A stretch of DNA of 8,417 nucleotides from Clostridiales bacterium (GTDB lineage Bacteria > Bacillota > Clostridia > Oscillospirales > Acutalibacteraceae): positions 1-8,417 of the forward strand of contig JAJBVR010000097.1 of the NCBI GenBank assembly GCA_020859725.1. The letters run 5' to 3'. Each line of letters begins with the position of its first letter. Position 1 is the stretch's first letter. Below the pieces are notes generated by a model. That model was not told the DNA's origin, made no database searches, and was given only the letters and a program-made list of their open reading frames with translations. Below, piece after piece: positions 6,457 through 8,417 of the stretch. The position numbers and the translations under genes were made by a program.

Positions 6457-6899
6457 TTCAATTCCTCCCCGCTAATTTTTATTTTGAAATTAACATCGCA
6501 GGCACAGCAGTGCACATTTAATACAATTCTCCATCTTCCGCTTTGAGGTTTTCCTTTTAAAAATCCCCGGGAGGCGTAATCGGCCGAAATTTCAAAGGTC
6601 TGTTTATTGCTTTGCCTGTGAGCGGCGCCCCTGTATTTTCCGTTTTCATCCAAAGAAACTGTTATTAAATTTTTTACCGGCAGAAAATCAACGGGGTTTT
6701 CCGAAAATTCAGGGCCCAAATACTGTGCTAACTTTTCTTTAATCAAATCAAGAGCGGCGCTTTCGTCATTAAATTCTTTGGGAAAATACGAATAATCAAT
6801 AATCAGCTTTTGTATTCCGCAAGGCACGTCAAAATCCATAGGGATATTTGACTTATCATCTTTCGGAGTAATTTTGCCATATGTTTCAAAAACAATCAT
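6453..6899 (-). CDS. Small beta-rich protein resembling the N-terminal domain of CehA-type PHP proteins
   Basis: The protein has 148 residues and neither a signal peptide nor a membrane helix. Features seen are IPMDFDVPCGIQKLIIDY near residues 20-35, an NLITVSLDENGKYRGAAHR stretch, then GFLKGKPQSGRWRIVLNVH and CDVNFKIKI at the end. From memory, this order (a 'DVP' strand, 'NLITxSL', 'GxWxxxLxxH') matches the N-terminal beta domain fused to the PHP domain in many longer CehA-type proteins. Here it is a separate gene ending 4 bp into the PHP gene. The ATG is preceded by GAGGT (6907-6911) with 7 nt spacing, and a promoter lies further upstream. I infer it binds the PHP protein and helps in substrate contact. 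I cannot exclude an unrelated beta-sandwich protein. Confidence 0.65.
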   Translation of the reverse strand: MIVFETYGKITPKDDKSNIPMDFDVPCGIQKLIIDYSYFPKEFNDESAALDLIKEKLAQYLGPEFSENPVDFLPVKNLITVSLDENGKYRGAAHRQSNKQTFEISADYASRGFLKGKPQSGRWRIVLNVHCCACDVNFKIKISGEELK

Positions 6900-6917
6900 A
6901 TAAATAACCTCAGCCTT

Positions 6918-7064
6918 TCATGCTGTAAATCTTTCATTAAAAATCATAAACTCACTGCTGCAGCCGGACAAGGAGTTAACGGTGATTACAGCCAGCTCAC
7001 TATTATGCCGCTGTTGCGCGGCAAATTTTAAGGGCAATATAATCGGCAAAGTTTGATTTTTCAC
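6918..7064 (-). other. GC-richer intergenic block with a 48-codon open frame, probably a repeat or regulatory element
   Basis: By hand count, 6951-7022 is about 57% G+C, while 6901-6950 is about 26% and 7081-7130 about 16%. An open frame of 48 codons runs from a GTG at 7062-7064 (AGGA 6 nt before it) to a TGA at 6918-6920, with the stretch NSELAVITVNSLSG near its middle. The likely promoter of the next gene (6943-6971) lies inside it, which argues against a real protein. A TGCCGC/GCGGCA hairpin (7006-7011 with 7018-7023) is also present. I favour a dispersed intergenic repeat or control element; a small peptide or leader peptide is possible. Confidence 0.4.
6943..6971 (-). promoter_or_regulatory. 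Promoter of the PHP two-gene unit
   Basis: On the minus strand TTGTCC (6966-6971) and TATGAT (6943-6948) are 17 bp apart, with 4 and 5 of 6 consensus bases. Transcription would start near 6936, about 37 nt before the ATG at 6897-6899. The -35 lies inside the GC-richer block. Confidence 0.55.
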
Positions 7065-7116
7065 ACGGATTCCTACATTTCATTATTATATCAAACCAAA
7101 ATATTTTTTTCAATAA

Positions 7117-7145
7117 TTGAAGATTGATTATATAAATGATATAAT
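7117..7145 (+). promoter_or_regulatory. Promoter of the PI-PLC gene
   Basis: TTGAAG (7117-7122) and a perfect TATAAT (7140-7145) are 17 bp apart. Transcription would start near 7152, leaving a short leader with AGGAGG (7159-7164). An in-frame TTG at 7117 that could be read as a start is part of this -35 box. Confidence 0.75.
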
Positions 7146-7158
7146 TAAATTTACAGGC

Positions 7159-7164
7159 AGGAGG
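7159..7164 (+). promoter_or_regulatory. Ribosome binding site that sets the PI-PLC start
   Basis: A perfect AGGAGG sits 9 nt before the ATG at 7174 and lies downstream of the promoter. This makes 7174 the start rather than the in-frame TTG at 7117. Confidence 0.85.
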
Positions 7165-7173
7165 TTTTTACTT

Positions 7174-8058
7174 ATGGAACTGAAAAACTGGATGAAAAAT
7201 TTAAACGGCAATTCAGATTTGCTGCGGCTTAATATTCCCGGCACACATGACTGCGTGACAAAATACGTTCAATTTCCGCACATTTCAAAAACGCAAAACC
7301 TTACAATTAAGCAGCAGCTTCTTTTGGGAATACGCGCGCTTGATATAAGGGTGGCGAGCCGTGCGGAAAAGCTGATTATGGTGCACGGAAAAGCAAAAGC
7401 ATTTAATTCGGCAAATAAATTAAAAAAGCCGATGGATTTGGAAGATGTTCTTAACCAATGCTATGAATTTTTAGATGAAAATCCAACGGAAACAATTATC
7501 TTTCAGTTTAAGAATGACAGCGGAACCGAAAACGAGCTTTGTTTTAATAATCTTATAAACACATACATAAGAAAACACGAAAACAGATGGTTTCTTAAAA
7601 ACAAGATACCGAATCTTGATGAGGCAAGAGGAAAAATTTATTTGATAAGAAGATGTAAAATGGAAAAAAAGCCAAACTTTACAGATGATAACACAGGGCT
7701 TGATTTTTCCTTATGGCAGGAACAGGATGAAGCTGTGCCCGAGCCTTTGACTCTTAAAACCGGCGGAAAAAATTCCGCATGCTTTATTATTCAGGACAGA
7801 TATAAATACAAACCGATTCCCAGATGGAGCGAATGCATAAAGCCGTTTCTTGACCGTGCCGAGCCGTTTGGCGGAACATATATAATAAATTACCTTTCCA
7901 CGGCGGGCGGATTAAAAGGGCCTGAAAAAAACGCAGAATATATTAACCCCCGTTTTATTAAATATCCGCTTAAAAGCGGCTTCTATTACGGCACGATATA
8001 CTGCGACTTCCCCTCTGAAAGTCTTGTTAAAAAAATTATACTAACAAATTTTGAATAA
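7174..8058 (+). CDS. PI-PLC X-domain phosphodiesterase, no signal peptide
   Basis: The 294-residue protein looks like bacterial phosphatidylinositol-specific phospholipase C, which cleaves PI through an inositol cyclic phosphate. The catalytic pattern is present: IPGTHD (H25, D26), GIRALDIR (D57, R59) and VHGK (H71). These correspond to H32, D33, D67, R69 and H82 of the Bacillus cereus enzyme. The family's later part is seen in ETIIFQFKND, GKIYLIRR and NYLSTAGG. The length is close to the mature secreted enzymes (about 300). It begins MELKNWMKNLNG directly at the domain, with no hydrophobic leader, whereas classical bacterial PI-PLCs are secreted, so it is probably cytoplasmic or exported by another route. 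It is a single-gene unit with its own promoter, and it converges on the PqqD-like gene across a shared terminator. The substrate is not known; other PI-PLC-fold enzymes act on other lipids or glycerophosphodiesters. Confidence 0.87.
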   Translation: MELKNWMKNLNGNSDLLRLNIPGTHDCVTKYVQFPHISKTQNLTIKQQLLLGIRALDIRVASRAEKLIMVHGKAKAFNSANKLKKPMDLEDVLNQCYEFLDENPTETIIFQFKNDSGTENELCFNNLINTYIRKHENRWFLKNKIPNLDEARGKIYLIRRCKMEKKPNFTDDNTGLDFSLWQEQDEAVPEPLTLKTGGKNSACFIIQDRYKYKPIPRWSECIKPFLDRAEPFGGTYIINYLSTAGGLKGPEKNAEYINPRFIKYPLKSGFYYGTIYCDFPSESLVKKIILTNFE

Positions 8059-8065
8059 TAAAATC

Positions 8066-8104
8066 AAGCTGCCCGAATTAAAAATCAGGCGGCTTTTATT
8101 TTTC
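8066..8104. terminator. Terminator between the PI-PLC and PqqD-like genes, possibly bidirectional
   Basis: AAGCTGCCCGA (8066-8076) pairs with TCAGGCGGCTT (8085-8095) with one G-U pair and one C-A mismatch, around the loop ATTAAAAA. A T-rich run, 8094-8103, follows on the plus strand. On the minus strand the stem is followed by TTGATTTTATTATT, so it may also end the converging gene. Confidence 0.8.
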
Positions 8105-8106
8105 CT

Positions 8107-8373
8107 TTAATCCTCAATTAAGCCGTTTTCACGAAGCATTGAAATAAAATTTTTAACGTCAATTAAGGCTTTCTCGGGAGCAACATCATAAACTTCCACC
8201 ACTTTCTTTACAACCTCTTCAGGTGTAGTATCATCTTTAAGGCAATCCCAAAAGAACGCTCCCGATTCATTTAACGTTATCATTCCGTTAAAATCAACTG
8301 CGTTTTTTCCTACCGGAACAACTATTTCGGAACCGGCAATATTTCTTTTTGCAAATCCGTTTTTTATTTTCAT
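8107..8373 (-). CDS. PqqD-like protein (RiPP recognition element fold)
   Basis: The 88-residue protein fits the PqqD family (PF05402-type, winged-helix-like). Seen are the N-terminal beta strands (FAKRNIAGSEIVVPVG), the DFNGMITLNESGAFFWDCL core (about residues 28-46) with the family's L-N-x-S/T-G-x-x-x-W pattern, and the C-terminal helices DTTPEEVVKKVVEVYDV and VKNFISMLRENGLIE. In known systems PqqD and its relatives bind the leader of a precursor peptide and deliver it to a radical SAM or other modifying enzyme. Here it stands alone at the edge, so a partner could lie upstream, beyond 8417. The ATG is preceded by AAGGA (8383-8387) at 9 nt. A possible -10 (TATAAA, 8395-8400) is seen, but its -35 would be outside the window. 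It is not PQQ synthesis itself, as no other pqq gene is present. Confidence 0.85.
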   Translation of the reverse strand: MKIKNGFAKRNIAGSEIVVPVGKNAVDFNGMITLNESGAFFWDCLKDDTTPEEVVKKVVEVYDVAPEKALIDVKNFISMLRENGLIED

Positions 8374-8417
8374 AAATCCACATCCTTATTTTAATTTATA
8401 AATATATTATGCCTATA

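Overview
The window looks like ordinary chromosome from an AT-rich, low-GC Gram-positive anaerobe, most likely a member of class Clostridia (Bacillota), possibly a gut species. The evidence is the AT-rich spacers, strong Shine-Dalgarno sites (AGGAGG, GGGGAGGA), Firmicutes-type -35/-10 promoters, the pairing of a YwiB-like DUF1934 gene with argS, and the mix of PduL, radical SAM, CehA-type PHP and PqqD-like genes. The genus cannot be told from the sequence. I see no tRNA, rRNA, CRISPR array, transposase or phage gene.

Layout. (1) 1-678, minus strand: a family 4 uracil-DNA glycosylase whose stop overlaps, as ATGA, the start of a second gene that runs off the left edge. (2) 874-1455, plus: a cytosolic-type PduL phosphotransacylase, preceded by a promoter and a 57-nt long imperfect hairpin and followed by a strong terminator. 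(3) 1691-5275, plus: a three-gene operon (YwiB-like DUF1934 protein, ArgRS, radical SAM enzyme with a SPASM-like C-terminus), with an extended -10 promoter at the front and a perfect 16-bp terminator stem at the back. (4) 5500-6899, minus: a two-gene unit in which a small beta-rich protein is translationally coupled (ATGA) to a PHP/CehA-type metallohydrolase. The pair looks like a split form of one longer protein. (5) 6900-7173: a divergent control region holding a GC-richer block with the minus-strand promoter inside it, and the plus-strand promoter of the next gene. (6) 7174-8058, plus: a PI-PLC-domain protein with no signal peptide, ending at a terminator shared with (7) 8107-8373, minus, a stand-alone PqqD-like (RiPP recognition element) protein at the right edge.

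How the genes work together. Units 1-3 combine housekeeping functions (uracil repair, acyl-phosphate/acyl-CoA exchange, Arg-tRNA charging). The parts of unknown role are the radical SAM enzyme behind argS, the split CehA/PHP pair, the apparently intracellular PI-PLC and the orphan PqqD-like protein. The last could belong to a peptide-modifying locus beyond the right edge. Nothing in the window by itself proves a new multi-gene system. The most testable leads are the hairpin leader of pduL, the split PHP pair, the GC-richer intergenic block, and the rSAM and PqqD-like genes. All numbers here were counted by hand and no database was searched.
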